64,000 bases of DNA, from contig NZ_JACCCW010000001.1 of the NCBI RefSeq assembly GCF_013410065.1, positions 744,001 to 808,000 of the forward strand, in the 5' to 3' direction. Numbering within the stretch: position 1 is the stretch's first letter; the number at the start of each line of letters is the position of its first letter. A program made the translations under genes and the position numbers. This DNA is from Granulicella arctica. Its GTDB lineage: Bacteria > Acidobacteriota > Terriglobia > Terriglobales > Acidobacteriaceae. Below, piece by piece: positions 24,499 through 34,900 of the stretch. Under the pieces are notes generated by a model. It did no database searches. It worked only from the letters and a program-made list of their open reading frames with translations, and was not told the origin of the DNA.

Positions 24499-25842
24499 AT
24501 GAAGATGACCCCGTACCTGTTCAAAAGCACCATAGTCGGCGCGCTCGGCGGCCTGTTGTTCGGATTCGATACGGCGGTGATCGCCGGAACCACGCAGCAA
24601 CTGACGACGGTCTTCCATCTGACGCCGTATACGCTGGGGCTGACGGTCTTCATCGGCCTGGTCGGCACGGTGATCGGCGCGATGACGGCCGGGGTTCTGG
24701 GACAGAAGATCGGCGGCCGCGAGGCGCTGCGGGTGATGGCGATCCTGTATACGGTCTCTGCCATCGGCACGGCGCTCGCATGGGACTGGCCCTCGCTGAT
24801 GGTCTTTCGTCTGATCGGCGGATTGGGAATCGGCGGCTCGTCGGTGCTGGGACCGGTGTATCTGGCAGAGCTGGCTCCGGCGAAGTGGCGCGGAAGACTA
24901 GTGGGGTTGTTCCAGTTCAACATCGTCCTCGGTATTCTGCTCGCGTACTTCTCGAACTTCTTGATCTCCGCTTACTTTCTTCGTCATGTTGATCTCTTCT
25001 GGATGCAGTGGCGCTGGGAGCTGGGCGTGGCGGGGCTTCCATCGCTGCTCTTCCTCATCATGCTGTACGGCATTCCGCGCAGTTCGCGCTGGCTGGTGAC
25101 GCAGAACAAGACCGACGAGGCACTCGAAGTCCTGAAGATGATGGGCTCGCCCGACTCCGAGGCGGAGCTGCGCGAGATCATGGACTCGATCCACATGGAA
25201 CGCGGCATGGCGGCCGAACCGCTCTTCAAGTCAGCCTATCGCCTGCCCATCTTTCTTGCCGTGTCCATCGGACTCTTCAATCAGCTCTCAGGCATCAACG
25301 CGATCCTCTACTACTCGAACTTCATCTTCGCGGCGGCGGGCTTCAGCCAACTCTCGGGTGCATTGCAGACTGTCATCATCGGCTTGATTAATCTATTGGC
25401 CACGCTGCTGGGCATGTCGCTGATCGACAAGATCGGGCGCAAGACGCTGCTGCTGGTCGGCAGCGTGGGCACAGCGGTCTGCCTTGCAGGTGTTGCGGGA
25501 ATCTTCTTCACCAACAGTCATCAGGATCTGCTGGTGTGGCTGCTGTGCGGATACATCACCTTCTTCGCGCTCTCGCAGGGCGCGGTTATCTGGGTGTATA
25601 TCTCGGAGGTATTTCCGACGCGTGTGCGGGCCAAGGGGCAGAGCCTTGGCTCTTCGTCGCACTGGATCATGAATGCGATTATCTCGTTGATCTTCCCCAT
25701 CCTGGCGAAGGCTTCGGGTGGCATTCCCTTCGCGTTCTTCGCGGCGATGATGGCGCTTCAGTTCTTCGTTGTGCTGTTCATCTATCCGGAGACGAAGGGC
25801 ATCACGCTCGAGCAGTTGCAGCACAAGCTCGGCATCCACTAA
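24499..25842 (+). CDS. MFS sugar porter
   Basis: A 447-residue, 12-helix transporter when started at ATG 24499 (MKMTPYLFKSTIVGALGGLL), preceded by GGAG. An upstream frame to 24448 is possible. Sugar-porter signatures are all present: GGLLFGFDTAVIAG in helix 1, GLGIGGSSVLGPVYLAELAP, the helix 7 motif NQLSGINAILYYSN, LIDKIGRKTLLLVG and the C-terminal PETKGITLEQLQ. It is probably a proton symporter for a hexose, in the inner membrane. Context with secreted trehalase and glucosidase suggests uptake of the glucose they release. A rho-independent terminator follows at 25884. Confidence 0.92.
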   Translation: MKMTPYLFKSTIVGALGGLLFGFDTAVIAGTTQQLTTVFHLTPYTLGLTVFIGLVGTVIGAMTAGVLGQKIGGREALRVMAILYTVSAIGTALAWDWPSLMVFRLIGGLGIGGSSVLGPVYLAELAPAKWRGRLVGLFQFNIVLGILLAYFSNFLISAYFLRHVDLFWMQWRWELGVAGLPSLLFLIMLYGIPRSSRWLVTQNKTDEALEVLKMMGSPDSEAELREIMDSIHMERGMAAEPLFKSAYRLPIFLAVSIGLFNQLSGINAILYYSNFIFAAAGFSQLSGALQTVIIGLINLLATLLGMSLIDKIGRKTLLLVGSVGTAVCLAGVAGIFFTNSHQDLLVWLLCGYITFFALSQGAVIWVYISEVFPTRVRAKGQSLGSSSHWIMNAIISLIFPILAKASGGIPFAFFAAMMALQFFVVLFIYPETKGITLEQLQHKLGIH

Positions 25843-25883
25843 ACCGTTTGAAAGAACGAGACTTGATTTTCGCTGAGTCCAAA

Positions 25884-25916
25884 CAGCCGCTTCCTATCAC
25901 CGGGAGCGGCTGTTTT
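25884..25916 (+). terminator. Rho-independent terminator after the sugar porter
   Basis: CAGCCGCT (25884-25891) pairs with AGCGGCTG (25905-25912), extended by TCC/GGG pairing inside, followed directly by TTTT. It lies 42 bp after the porter stop, so the glucosidase gene needs its own promoter. Confidence 0.85.
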
Positions 25917-25928
25917 CGCGGCTTTCAA

Positions 25929-25956
25929 TGACATGGCAATGTTTCCTGCAATGTCA
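25929..25956. promoter_or_regulatory. Candidate operator upstream of the alpha-glucosidase gene
   Basis: An inverted repeat of TGACATGGCA (25929-25938) and TGCAATGTCA (25947-25956), nine of ten positions complementary, spaced by eight bases. The left arm and spacer contain CATGGCAATGT, whose complement is at 22111-22121 before the regulator gene. A likely binding site for that regulator. Confidence 0.5.
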
Positions 25957-25994
25957 TGAAGATGGTATGGTAGTGCGGTCGCAGGAGATAGATT

Positions 25995-27794
25995 TTGATC
26001 AGCCACCAGCAGCGCAAATCAAAGATTTTCCATGGATTCATACTCATCACCGCAGCCGCGATTGCGTCGATCACATCGCTGTGCTGCACACCAGCCTTGG
26101 CCGAGATGCCGAGTGCCTCGTATGCTCTTGCTAAGCACTCGGCCAATGACCCCTGGTGGAAGCACGCGGTCATCTATGAGATCTATCCGCGCAGCTTTCA
26201 GGACTCGAACCATGATGGCATCGGCGATCTGAACGGCATCACGAGCCGCCTCGGCTATCTACAGTCGCTGGGCATCGATGCGGTGTGGCTCTCGCCGATC
26301 TATCCGTCGCCGCAGGTGGACTTCGGTTACGACATCTCCGACTACGAGAATATCGATGCGCAGTACGGCACGCTCGCCGACTTCGACAAGCTTCTCGCTG
26401 AGGCAAAGAAACACGACATCCGCATCGTCATGGATATGGTGCTGAACCATACCTCGGATAAACATCCGTGGTTCGAGGAGTCGAAGAGCTCGCGTACGAA
26501 TCCGAAGGCCGACTGGTACTGCTGGCAGGATCCCAAGGGCTACGATGCGAACGGCAAGCCGATTCCGCCAAACAACTGGATCAGCGGCTTCGGCGGCTCT
26601 GCGTGGGAGTGGGTTCCCGAGCGCAAACAGTTTTACTACCACATGTTCTACAAGCAGCAGCCGGATCTGAACTGGCGCAACCCCGCGGTCGAGAAGGCGA
26701 TGTTCGACTCGATGCGCTTCTGGCTGGATCGCGGCGTAGCCGGCTTTCGGCTCGATGCAATTCCGACACTCTTTGAAGACCTGCAGCTTCGCGACGAGCC
26801 TGAGACAGGCGGCACAAACGCGCAAGGCGATCCGAACCTGAGCGACATCTACACGAGCAACCTGCCTGAGGTGCATGACGTCATCCGCCGGATGCGAACG
26901 ATGGTTGAGTCCTATCCCGGCGATCGCGTGCTGATTGGTGAGACCTATCTCCCGAACGTTCAGGAGCTCGACAAGTGGTACGGTGGCGACAAGCACGATG
27001 AGCTGCAACTGCCGATGGATATGCAGGTCGGCTTCACCAACAAGCTCGACGCAAACCTGTTGCGCCAACGCATCAACGATGCCGAGACGAAGATCGGCGC
27101 CAATCAACCACTGTTCGTCTTCGACAACCACGATAACCATCGCAGCTGGGAGCGCTACGGCGACGGCGTTCACAACGAAGCTATCTCCAAGATACTGGCA
27201 ACTCTGCTGCTCACCTCTCGCTCAACGGCCTTGATGTACTACGGTGAAGAGCTGGGCATGGTGACCTCCACGCCAACGCATCGCGAAGACGTGAAAGACC
27301 CCATCGGCATCACCGGCTGGCCGAAGGAGGAGGGCCGCGACGGTGAGCGTACGCCTATGCAGTGGGACGACACGCAAGACGCGGGCTTTAGTGATGCGGC
27401 GAAGACGTGGCTTCCTGTCGCGTCCGACTACACTACCATCAACATGAAGTCTGAGGAGTCCGAGCCGACCTCGATGTTGAACTGGTACAAGGAGCTGATC
27501 GAGCTGCGCCGGAAAAATCGCGCGATCCACTATGGTGCAATGGTGATGCTCGACGAGAGTAATCCGTCGGTGCTCTCGTTTATCCGCAAAGGCCCTGGTG
27601 GAAAAGCATCGGTCGTCGTTGCGGTGAACTGCACCAGCGAGCCCCAGTCGGTGTCGCTCAATGCACAAGCTGCCGGAGTGAGCGGGACAGCGGTGAAGAC
27701 GCTCGCGACCGACGCGCCATCGCTCAAAGGAGCGTCCAGCCTGAACAACATTACGCTGCCCCCGTTTTCGTCGTGGGTCGCGTCGATCCAGTAA
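25995..27794 (+). CDS. Secreted GH13 alpha-glucosidase/oligo-glucosidase
   Basis: A 599-residue exported enzyme. The start is TTG at 25995, with AGGAGA about seven bases upstream. An N-terminal hydrophobic segment ends near ALAEMPS. The GH13 regions are complete: DMVLNHTS (region I), GFRLDAIP (region II, nucleophile Asp), LIGETYLP (region III, acid/base Glu) and FDNHDNHRSW (region IV, Asp). IYPRSFQDSNHDGIGDL places it with alpha-glucosidases and oligo-1,6-glucosidases of the GH13_17/23/31-like groups. It releases glucose from short alpha-glucosides outside the cytoplasm. A candidate operator lies just upstream, and the trehalase gene follows on the same strand. Confidence 0.9.
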   Translation: MISHQQRKSKIFHGFILITAAAIASITSLCCTPALAEMPSASYALAKHSANDPWWKHAVIYEIYPRSFQDSNHDGIGDLNGITSRLGYLQSLGIDAVWLSPIYPSPQVDFGYDISDYENIDAQYGTLADFDKLLAEAKKHDIRIVMDMVLNHTSDKHPWFEESKSSRTNPKADWYCWQDPKGYDANGKPIPPNNWISGFGGSAWEWVPERKQFYYHMFYKQQPDLNWRNPAVEKAMFDSMRFWLDRGVAGFRLDAIPTLFEDLQLRDEPETGGTNAQGDPNLSDIYTSNLPEVHDVIRRMRTMVESYPGDRVLIGETYLPNVQELDKWYGGDKHDELQLPMDMQVGFTNKLDANLLRQRINDAETKIGANQPLFVFDNHDNHRSWERYGDGVHNEAISKILATLLLTSRSTALMYYGEELGMVTSTPTHREDVKDPIGITGWPKEEGRDGERTPMQWDDTQDAGFSDAAKTWLPVASDYTTINMKSEESEPTSMLNWYKELIELRRKNRAIHYGAMVMLDESNPSVLSFIRKGPGGKASVVVAVNCTSEPQSVSLNAQAAGVSGTAVKTLATDAPSLKGASSLNNITLPPFSSWVASIQ

Positions 27795-27817
27795 TGCATT
27801 AACGTTAAAGAGTACGG

Positions 27818-27844
27818 GCCCGGCGTTATTTCCTGACGCCGGGC
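27818..27844. terminator. GC-rich hairpin between glucosidase and trehalase genes
   Basis: GCCCGGCGT (27818-27826) pairs perfectly with ACGCCGGGC (27836-27844), loop nine bases. There is no T-run directly after it, so it may be an RNA-stabilising or partial-termination hairpin. A palindrome TTAACGTTAA lies just before it (27799-27808). Confidence 0.5.
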
Positions 27845-27880
27845 ACTCTTGCTTTTATCCGTCTCTGTGAGGAGCTCTCT

Positions 27881-29536
27881 ATGAATCGTTTCGTCCGCAG
27901 ATGTTCGTTGCTGCTTCCCCTTGTTGCTTCTCTCGCAGTGGCACAAGTTTCAACAACCGATGCTGACGCGAATACGAAGGTGCTCACCTACATTCAGGGT
28001 GGATGGGATACGCTCTCGCGGTCGATGTCCGAGTGCAAGTCGGTCGTCGATTCCAAAGTGTCGACGACGCCGATCCTGTACCTTCCCGCAGGCATAGCGA
28101 CTCCCTCCTCCGTCGTTGCCATGCAGCAACAGTGCAAGGTGGAGGTCGAGCATCTGCCGCGCAAGATCGCTCGCATGGGCGATGTGTCCGTGGCTGAGAT
28201 CCCGAAGGAGGGTCTGCTGTATCTGCCCAACCGCTATGTCGTGCCTGGTGGCCGCTTTAACGAGATGTATGGGTGGGACAGCTACTTCATCCTGCTTGGC
28301 CTGGTCGCGAGTCATCGCACCGATCTCGCGAAGGGCATGCTCGAAAACTTCTTCTTCGAGATCGAAAACTACGGCGCAATCCTGAACGCGAATCGCACCT
28401 ACTTCTTCACGCGCTCGCAGCCTCCGTTTCTCAGCTCGATGATCCGTGAGGTGTATGAACACCCGGGCGATACGCCGCTTTCGAAGGCATGGCTGACCAC
28501 TGCCTACGGGTACGCCGAGCGCGACTACCAGCTCTGGACACATGCGCCGCATCTGGCCGGAGACACCGGCCTCGCTCGCTATGAAGACATCGGCGCTGGC
28601 CCTGTGCCCGAGATGGCGGACGATAACGGCTACTACCCCGATGTGATCCGCTGGCTTCTCGCGCATCCCGATGTGCATACGGACTATCTCGTCGATGCGC
28701 CCGACGATCCCACGCCCTCGCAGGCTGCTGAGCTTGTAAAGACGAGCTGCGATATCGCCGCCTCCCATGTCTGCGCACGTGCCCACGTCGATGGCCATCG
28801 CCTTAGCGCCGATTACTATCGTGGCGATCGTGCGATGCGCGAGTCCGGTTTCGATACCAGCTTCCGCTTCGGTCCCTTCAGCGGATCAACTGATCACTAT
28901 GCTCCGGTCTGCCTGAACAGCCTGCTCTACAAGTACGAGCGCGACATGGCTCACTTCGCAACACTGCTCGGGCGCAAGTCCGAAGCAACCGCGTGGGAGA
29001 AGCGCGCCGACGCCCGGCGCGATGCGGTCAACAAGTATCTCTGGCACGCGGGCAAGGGACTCTACGAAGACTTCGACTTCAGCACCGGCAAGCCCTCAAC
29101 CTATGACTACATCACCACCTTCTACCCACTCTGGGCCGGGCTCGCAAGCCCCGAACAGGCGAAGGCGGTCGCACAGCATCTCGCACTCTTCGAGCATGAG
29201 GGCGGAGTCGCGATGAGCGAGGACGCCTCCGGTGTCCAGTGGGACCTTCCCTTCGGCTGGGCTCCCACCAACTGGCTCGCCGTCAGCGGCCTCGCGCACT
29301 ATGGCTATACTGACGACGCGGATCGCGTATCGCGCAAGTTCATGACGACGGTGCGGCAGAACTTCCTTCTCGATGGAACGATCCGCGAGAAGTACAACGT
29401 CGTCAGCGGCTCGGCAAATGTGAAGGTCGCCGCCGGATACAAAAGCAACGTCGTCGGCTTCGGCTGGACCAACGGCGTGTACCTGAAGATGAACGATCTT
29501 CTGCGGCACGCGCCTTCGCCCATGCCCGCACCCTGA
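27881..29536 (+). CDS. treA: Periplasmic trehalase, GH37
   Basis: A 551-residue exported enzyme hydrolysing alpha,alpha-trehalose to two glucose. A signal peptide (MNRFVRRCSLLLPLVASLAV then AQ) gives a periplasmic or outer location. Both family signatures are clear: PGGRFNEMYGWDSYF (about 122-136) and QWDLPFGWAPTNWLAV (about 451-466). The sequence is full length for the family. GAGGAG precedes the ATG. It lies 86 bp after the alpha-glucosidase gene, near a sugar porter and a GntR/LacI-type regulator, so it fits extracytoplasmic trehalose use followed by glucose uptake. Confidence 0.95.
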   Translation: MNRFVRRCSLLLPLVASLAVAQVSTTDADANTKVLTYIQGGWDTLSRSMSECKSVVDSKVSTTPILYLPAGIATPSSVVAMQQQCKVEVEHLPRKIARMGDVSVAEIPKEGLLYLPNRYVVPGGRFNEMYGWDSYFILLGLVASHRTDLAKGMLENFFFEIENYGAILNANRTYFFTRSQPPFLSSMIREVYEHPGDTPLSKAWLTTAYGYAERDYQLWTHAPHLAGDTGLARYEDIGAGPVPEMADDNGYYPDVIRWLLAHPDVHTDYLVDAPDDPTPSQAAELVKTSCDIAASHVCARAHVDGHRLSADYYRGDRAMRESGFDTSFRFGPFSGSTDHYAPVCLNSLLYKYERDMAHFATLLGRKSEATAWEKRADARRDAVNKYLWHAGKGLYEDFDFSTGKPSTYDYITTFYPLWAGLASPEQAKAVAQHLALFEHEGGVAMSEDASGVQWDLPFGWAPTNWLAVSGLAHYGYTDDADRVSRKFMTTVRQNFLLDGTIREKYNVVSGSANVKVAAGYKSNVVGFGWTNGVYLKMNDLLRHAPSPMPAP

Positions 29537-29636
29537 CTGCTACCATCGCAATGCCGCACAAACATCGACGCATCCGCTGTATCCGCTTGGCACCACCGTG
29601 GACGGATGTATGATGGCCCTTAATCAAGGAGTTCTA

Positions 29637-30179
29637 ATGAAACTGCACCTCGTGCGCGCCCTTCTGCTTGCCTGCATTTTGCCATCGATGGCGATCTTTG
29701 CGCAGACGCCTGCGGCAGCCGCCGCACCATCGTTGCCTGCCGTCCTCACCGCGCTGGAGGCAACGAAGATCCTTCCGCCCTCTGTCTTCTTTCGCGGACT
29801 CAGCGCTCCCATCCAAGGCCGCAACTCCGCCGGTGTGCGCTTCGCGAACAAGAACCTGATGCTCGTCACACTGGTTGACACCTCCGGCTACTCGACGCAG
29901 GTGCAGGAGAAGTACCAGGCATACCTCATCACTGAATCTCCGCTCGATATCGATGGGCATCGGCTTCTTCCCGGCGCTTACGGCTGTGGCTTCATCGCCG
30001 ACAACATCTTCATCGTGCAGGATCTCGGCGCACACGATCTCTTCACCGCTCACTCTGTGCGCGACACTGCCCTTCGTCGTCCTACTCCGTTGCAGATCGT
30101 GCCAGCACCGGGTAACGCTGGAAGCTATCAGCTCTATGGTGGGCGCAGCTACGTCACCTTCCGCGAGGCAGGCAAGTAA
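29637..30179 (+). CDS. Small secreted protein, function unknown
   Basis: A 180-residue protein starting at ATG 29637 with AAGGAG upstream. A signal peptide (MKLHLVRALLLACILPSMAI then FAQ) is followed by an Ala/Pro linker and a compact domain (VFFRGLSAPIQGRNSAGVRF, QAYLITESPLDIDGHRLLPG, YGCGFIADNIFIVQDLGAHD). I recognise no enzyme motif. Similar small exported proteins are common in Acidobacteriota. It sits about 100 bp after the trehalase gene and 50 bp before a TPR protein. Confidence 0.7.
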   Translation: MKLHLVRALLLACILPSMAIFAQTPAAAAAPSLPAVLTALEATKILPPSVFFRGLSAPIQGRNSAGVRFANKNLMLVTLVDTSGYSTQVQEKYQAYLITESPLDIDGHRLLPGAYGCGFIADNIFIVQDLGAHDLFTAHSVRDTALRRPTPLQIVPAPGNAGSYQLYGGRSYVTFREAGK

Positions 30180-30229
30180 CCAGCATCGCCTCCCGTTTTC
30201 GTATCGACCCGACGTAGACTGGTCTTCGC

Positions 30230-31951
30230 ATGCACTCTCTTGTCTACCTCGCCCTGCTGCTACAAACCCAGCAGCAGATCCAGTCCGCGGACGTGGCCTT
30301 TCGCGCAGGTTATGCGGCGATGGCGCAGGGAGATCTCGCTCACGCAGAGGCTGAGTTCGCCCGTGTCGTGCGCCTCACTCCAAAGGTTGCAGTCGGACAC
30401 AGCGCTTATGGAGCCGTGTTGCTGGCGGAGGGAAAATCTGCTGCCGCTCTGCCGGAGCTCGAACAGGCACATCGTCTCGATGCGAAGGATGAGACAGCAA
30501 CGCTGAACCTCGCCGCTGCGTACAGCGATCAGCGGCGCTACGCTGAGTCGATCACAATGTTCCACGCGCTTCGCCCGGAGACGAGCCTGACGCCCGAAGC
30601 ATCCATCGCCTATGCCACTGCGCTCGCCGCTACCGGCGGCCTGACCGAGGCAACCAAACAGTTGCAGCAGACCCTCACTGCGAATCCTCAAAGTGCAGCG
30701 CTACAGGACGCGCTGGGCACCGTGCTCGCCCAGCAGCAGCGCTATTCAGAGGCGCAGGACTGCTTCGAGCAGGCAATCGCTCTCGATACGCACTCCGCCT
30801 CCGCGCACCAGCATCTCGGCTCCTTATATCTGTTGCAGCAGAAGATCGATGCAGCGATCTCGGAGCTGAGCACCGCCGCTACTCTTACTCCTGGCAATCT
30901 CCAGACATTGCTTCAGCTCGGTCGAGCACAGATGACAGCGCGACAGGATGAGGCCGCAGTCATGACGTTGACTCGCGCTCGGCAACTCGCGCCGGCATCG
31001 ACTGAAGCTGGATACACGCTCGCGCTGGCCCTGCAAAACGCAGGCCGCAGCAAAGAGGCGCTTCCTCTTTTTGCGACTGCTGCCGCAGCAAGTCCAAACG
31101 ACAACGCTGCCCTCACCAACTACGCTCTTGCACTCGTGCAGACCGGCGATGCCAAGCAAGCCGTCGCGCTCTATGAACGCGCTCTCGCCCTCGATGGCAG
31201 CAACCCGCTGCTGCGCGAAGATCTCGGTGTGGCCTATCTCCAGCAGAGCGATCTGGACCATGCCATCGCGCAGTTTCAGGCTGGGCTCGCGCTACCCAAT
31301 GAAGGCGCGCCTATGACACCGGAGCTGCACTACGACCTTGGGCTCGCGTGGAAGCTCAAGGACAAGCTCCCCGAGGCCATCGCGGAGTTCGAGCTTGCCG
31401 CAAAGGCAGATCCATCCCTGCCCGATCCACACTACACACTTGGCGTTCTCTATATGCAGACCGGGAAGTTTGCCGAGGCCGCTGCCCAGATAGAGAGGGT
31501 CGCCACGATGAGCCCCGGCAACGGTGAGGCATGGTCGATCCTCGGCAACATCTATAAGGAGATGGAGCAGCCGGACAAAGCCGTTCCTGCACTGCGTCGC
31601 GCCATCGAGCTGTTGCCCACACAGCCCAGCCCACACATCACCTTAGCCGCGATTCTCTCGCAACAGGGCGACCGCGAAGGAGCAGCGGCGGAGCGCAAGA
31701 AAGGCGCGGAGCTCAGCCGCATCGCCGTCAGCCGCCAGCGCGCCGACTTCGCACTGAAGAGCGGAGCCGAGTTGTTGAAGGAGGGCAAGCTCGACGAAGC
31801 GATCGCTCAGTTGCAAACCGCAATCGCAGCCGACCCCACCTATGCTGCGCCGCACAGCGTGCTGGCCGAGACCTTGGCTCGGCAAGGTAACGCAGGCGAA
31901 GCAGCACTCGAACGACAGAAAGCTACAGCGCTCGAAAGACCGCAGCCATAA
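30230..31951 (+). CDS. Tetratricopeptide-repeat protein
   Basis: A 573-residue protein made almost wholly of TPR units, roughly 14 of them. Examples are AAYSDQRRYAESITMFHAL, LGTVLAQQQRYSEAQDCFEQ, YALALVQTGDAKQAVALYER and LGNIYKEMEQPDKAVPALRR. The N-terminus (MHSLVYLALLLQTQQQIQSA) is hydrophobic and may be a short signal or anchor. Such proteins are scaffolds; no partner is evident. Its stop codon overlaps the A-run that forms the T-run of the terminator for the convergent TonB receptor gene. Confidence 0.85.
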   Translation: MHSLVYLALLLQTQQQIQSADVAFRAGYAAMAQGDLAHAEAEFARVVRLTPKVAVGHSAYGAVLLAEGKSAAALPELEQAHRLDAKDETATLNLAAAYSDQRRYAESITMFHALRPETSLTPEASIAYATALAATGGLTEATKQLQQTLTANPQSAALQDALGTVLAQQQRYSEAQDCFEQAIALDTHSASAHQHLGSLYLLQQKIDAAISELSTAATLTPGNLQTLLQLGRAQMTARQDEAAVMTLTRARQLAPASTEAGYTLALALQNAGRSKEALPLFATAAAASPNDNAALTNYALALVQTGDAKQAVALYERALALDGSNPLLREDLGVAYLQQSDLDHAIAQFQAGLALPNEGAPMTPELHYDLGLAWKLKDKLPEAIAEFELAAKADPSLPDPHYTLGVLYMQTGKFAEAAAQIERVATMSPGNGEAWSILGNIYKEMEQPDKAVPALRRAIELLPTQPSPHITLAAILSQQGDREGAAAERKKGAELSRIAVSRQRADFALKSGAELLKEGKLDEAIAQLQTAIAADPTYAAPHSVLAETLARQGNAGEAALERQKATALERPQP

Positions 31952-31977
31952 AAAAGAGAGGAGCCGAAGCTCCTCTC
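31950..31977 (-). terminator. Terminator of the TonB receptor gene
   Basis: On the minus strand GAGAGGAGC, loop TTCG, GCTCCTCTC is followed by six T. A nine-pair stem closed by a UUCG tetraloop is very stable. It lies 22 bp past the receptor stop and also directly follows the TPR gene on the other strand. Confidence 0.9.
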
Positions 31978-31999
31978 CAGGTGTGTCAATCCGAGCCTG

Positions 32000-34900
32000 T
32001 TAGAACTGGGCCCGGAGAGAGAACTGAAGTTGACGCGGCGTGGATGAGCCATTGACGCCCGGACCCGCAGTAATCGATCCGGTCTGCTCGACGTTGCCGC
32101 CGGGATTGCCATAGTTGATGTGGTTGAATCCGTTGAACGCGTCGACACGGAACTGAGCGAGAATGCTCTCCTTGATCGGGAAGTTCTTCTGAAGCGATAG
32201 ATCGCCATTGAAGAACCGCGGCCCAAACCGGCTATTTCTGCCCGTGTTGCCGATCTGGTCCAGACCAGCCGCGCTGAATCCACTCGTCCCCCCTAACACG
32301 ACGCTGTTGTAGAAGCTCAAGCCGTTGGGGCCGCCAGGAAAGCCAACGCTCTTGGTCTTCAGCGACTTTGCATTTCCATTGACATAGCACGGCGCAGACG
32401 ACGTGGGAATACTCTGCCCGCACTCGCTATAAGAGAGCGTAAACGGCAGGCCGCTGGAGTAGTTGATGACAGGGCTGAACTGCCATCCTCCAATAACCTC
32501 ATTCACGATCGTATTGGCGTGCCCAAGGAAGTACTTGTTCCGACCGAAGGGAAGCTCATACGTGCCGTAACCGACGACCTGCTGCTCGCGGATCGAGTCG
32601 TCACGGCCATACACTGCGGTCTTGCTCCAGGTAGCGAAGTTGTTGGCGAAGTTGAAGCCCCGCTGCCAGGCATAGTTCACATTCATCGTAAGACCATGGC
32701 TCGTCTGCTTGGTCAGCGTCACCTGCAAGGCGTTGAAGTGAGTATTCTGGTCGTCTCCATCGTATTGGATGGCGTTGGTCCAACCGCAGGCACCCGCAGG
32801 CAGACCAGCGACCGCTGCCGCTCCGGCAGTCGTGTTGGTGTAAGCAGGATCGGCGCAGGCCGCGAGTTTGCCGCCATAGTAACGGCTAAGGTAGGTCGTA
32901 TTGGCAGTACCGTAGTTCGCCGAAATGCCCGCAGGGCCGCCGGGAATTCCGACTGTTGTGGAGAGCACGTTTGGATCGTAGTGGAGCGGCTGCCCAACCA
33001 CGCTGTACTGCGCGGGCAGGGAGATCGCTGCTTCATTTGGATTGGTGGAGTTGCCATCCCCAGCACTCAGCGTGTGCGTCCCCTTGTTGCCGACATACGC
33101 CATGGTCAGCGAGAGCGTCGGTGTCAAGGCCTGCTGAATACTCAGGTTCCACGCATCGATAGTAGGGAGGCGAAGCGTTGTGGGGCGTGCCTTGCTATCC
33201 ACTGCATAGCCTGGCGAAGGCAGCAGGCCGTCGGAAGGCACAGCGGGAAAGACATACGCTGAAGGCCCAGTCGCCAGATCGAAGGCGTGCGCGGTCGCTC
33301 CACCCGTTGTGGCAATCTGTTGATTCGCCAGGACAGGAAGATTCTGCGTGGACGTATGGCCGAAGACCGAGCCGAAGACTCCCATATCGAAGCTGCGTCC
33401 GTAACCGGCACGAACAACCGTCGACGGTGTCGCCTGATAGGCCATGCCGATACGCGGGTTATAAGGATTGCCCGGCTTGCCGTAGCTCATGTTGCTTCCA
33501 ATGTTTCCGACACCCGCGACCTGAAGGTAGCCAGTAGAAAGGTTCAGCAGCGCACCATTACCTGTCGCATTCACCGTCTCGGGGAAGTAGAACTCATAGC
33601 GGAGACCGAGGTTGAGGGTCAGCTTCTGCGTGACGCGCCACGTGTCCTGCACATAGAAGAAGTCGCGCTTCTGGAACTCCTTCGCATTGGTCGAAGTGCT
33701 GACATAGCGATTGAAGTTGGTGACGTCGCCGAGGACGAAGGTGGCAAAGCCGAGACCGGTTGAACCGCCGCCGCCATTCGATGTGGGGCCGGTTCCAAAA
33801 GCATTGATGCCGGTACGATCGTTATCGCTCGGCACTCGCAGGTTGCGCGCATAGCGGAGATCCGCACCGAACTTCACCGAATGATTACCCAGCGTCTTGG
33901 TCCAGTTATTCACCACTTGGAACTGGTCTTCGCGCTCCGTCAACGGGCAGTTGCAACGATTGACGTTGAGGCCGTTGCCATACTGCGGACCTTGCGCAGT
34001 GCCATTGCCCGTCGTGCTGCCGTTCGGTGCACCGAAGTAGCCGACTTCAATAATGTTGAAGCCGGGTGCACCCCCCGTCGTCAGCGTCCCGAGATTCTCA
34101 CCTGGGATACCTAGATTCGTCGCCGTGTTCGTCGCCTGGTCGATCTTCTGGTCGATGATGTTGTACCGGTAATAGCCGAGACGAATATCCGTAACCAGCT
34201 TCGGGTTGACCGCTATGTCCGTCCCGAGGGCAAGACTATCGTTCGCTCCATTGGAGACACCGCCGTAGCCGCCGAGGCCGAAGCCCGATCCACCCGCCGC
34301 CCCGAAGAGCGCCTTGCCAGAGAGCACATCCGTGAACCGGCTGAAGCGACCGAAGGCGTGGACTCTGTCATTCACCTGATAGTCGCCGCGTACATCCCAC
34401 TGATTACTGTTGAACAGGCCCGTGCCGCCGCCCGCATAGTTGTCTACCAACCCCGGGAACTTACCTCCCTGCCTGTTTGGTGTGTACGGCTGCAAGAGCT
34501 TCAGAAGATTCAAAGCTGGCGCCGAGAGCTGCGATGTCGGGATGACATTGTTCGCATATGCGGTACCCGTTGCGGGATTGTAGATCGCCGTGGTCGCGCC
34601 CGCATTGACGTACTCGCTGAAATCGCAACCCGCAGTGCCGCTGGCGCTGACCGACGTCCCGAGACAGGTGGAGATCAGATGGGCCGAAGGAACAGTCTGA
34701 AGCTCGGATGTACCCACCTTCTGCCGGACGCCCTGGTAATCCGCGAAGAAGAAGATCTTGTCCTTCCGGATCGGACCGCCGACAGAGCCGCCGAACTGAT
34801 TCTTCAAGCCCGGAGGGAAGACGGTCGGCGTTCCATTGGCCTGCGTAAACGGATCGCGCGCCAGATTGGCTGTGCTCTCGCGATAGTCGAAGAGCGACCC

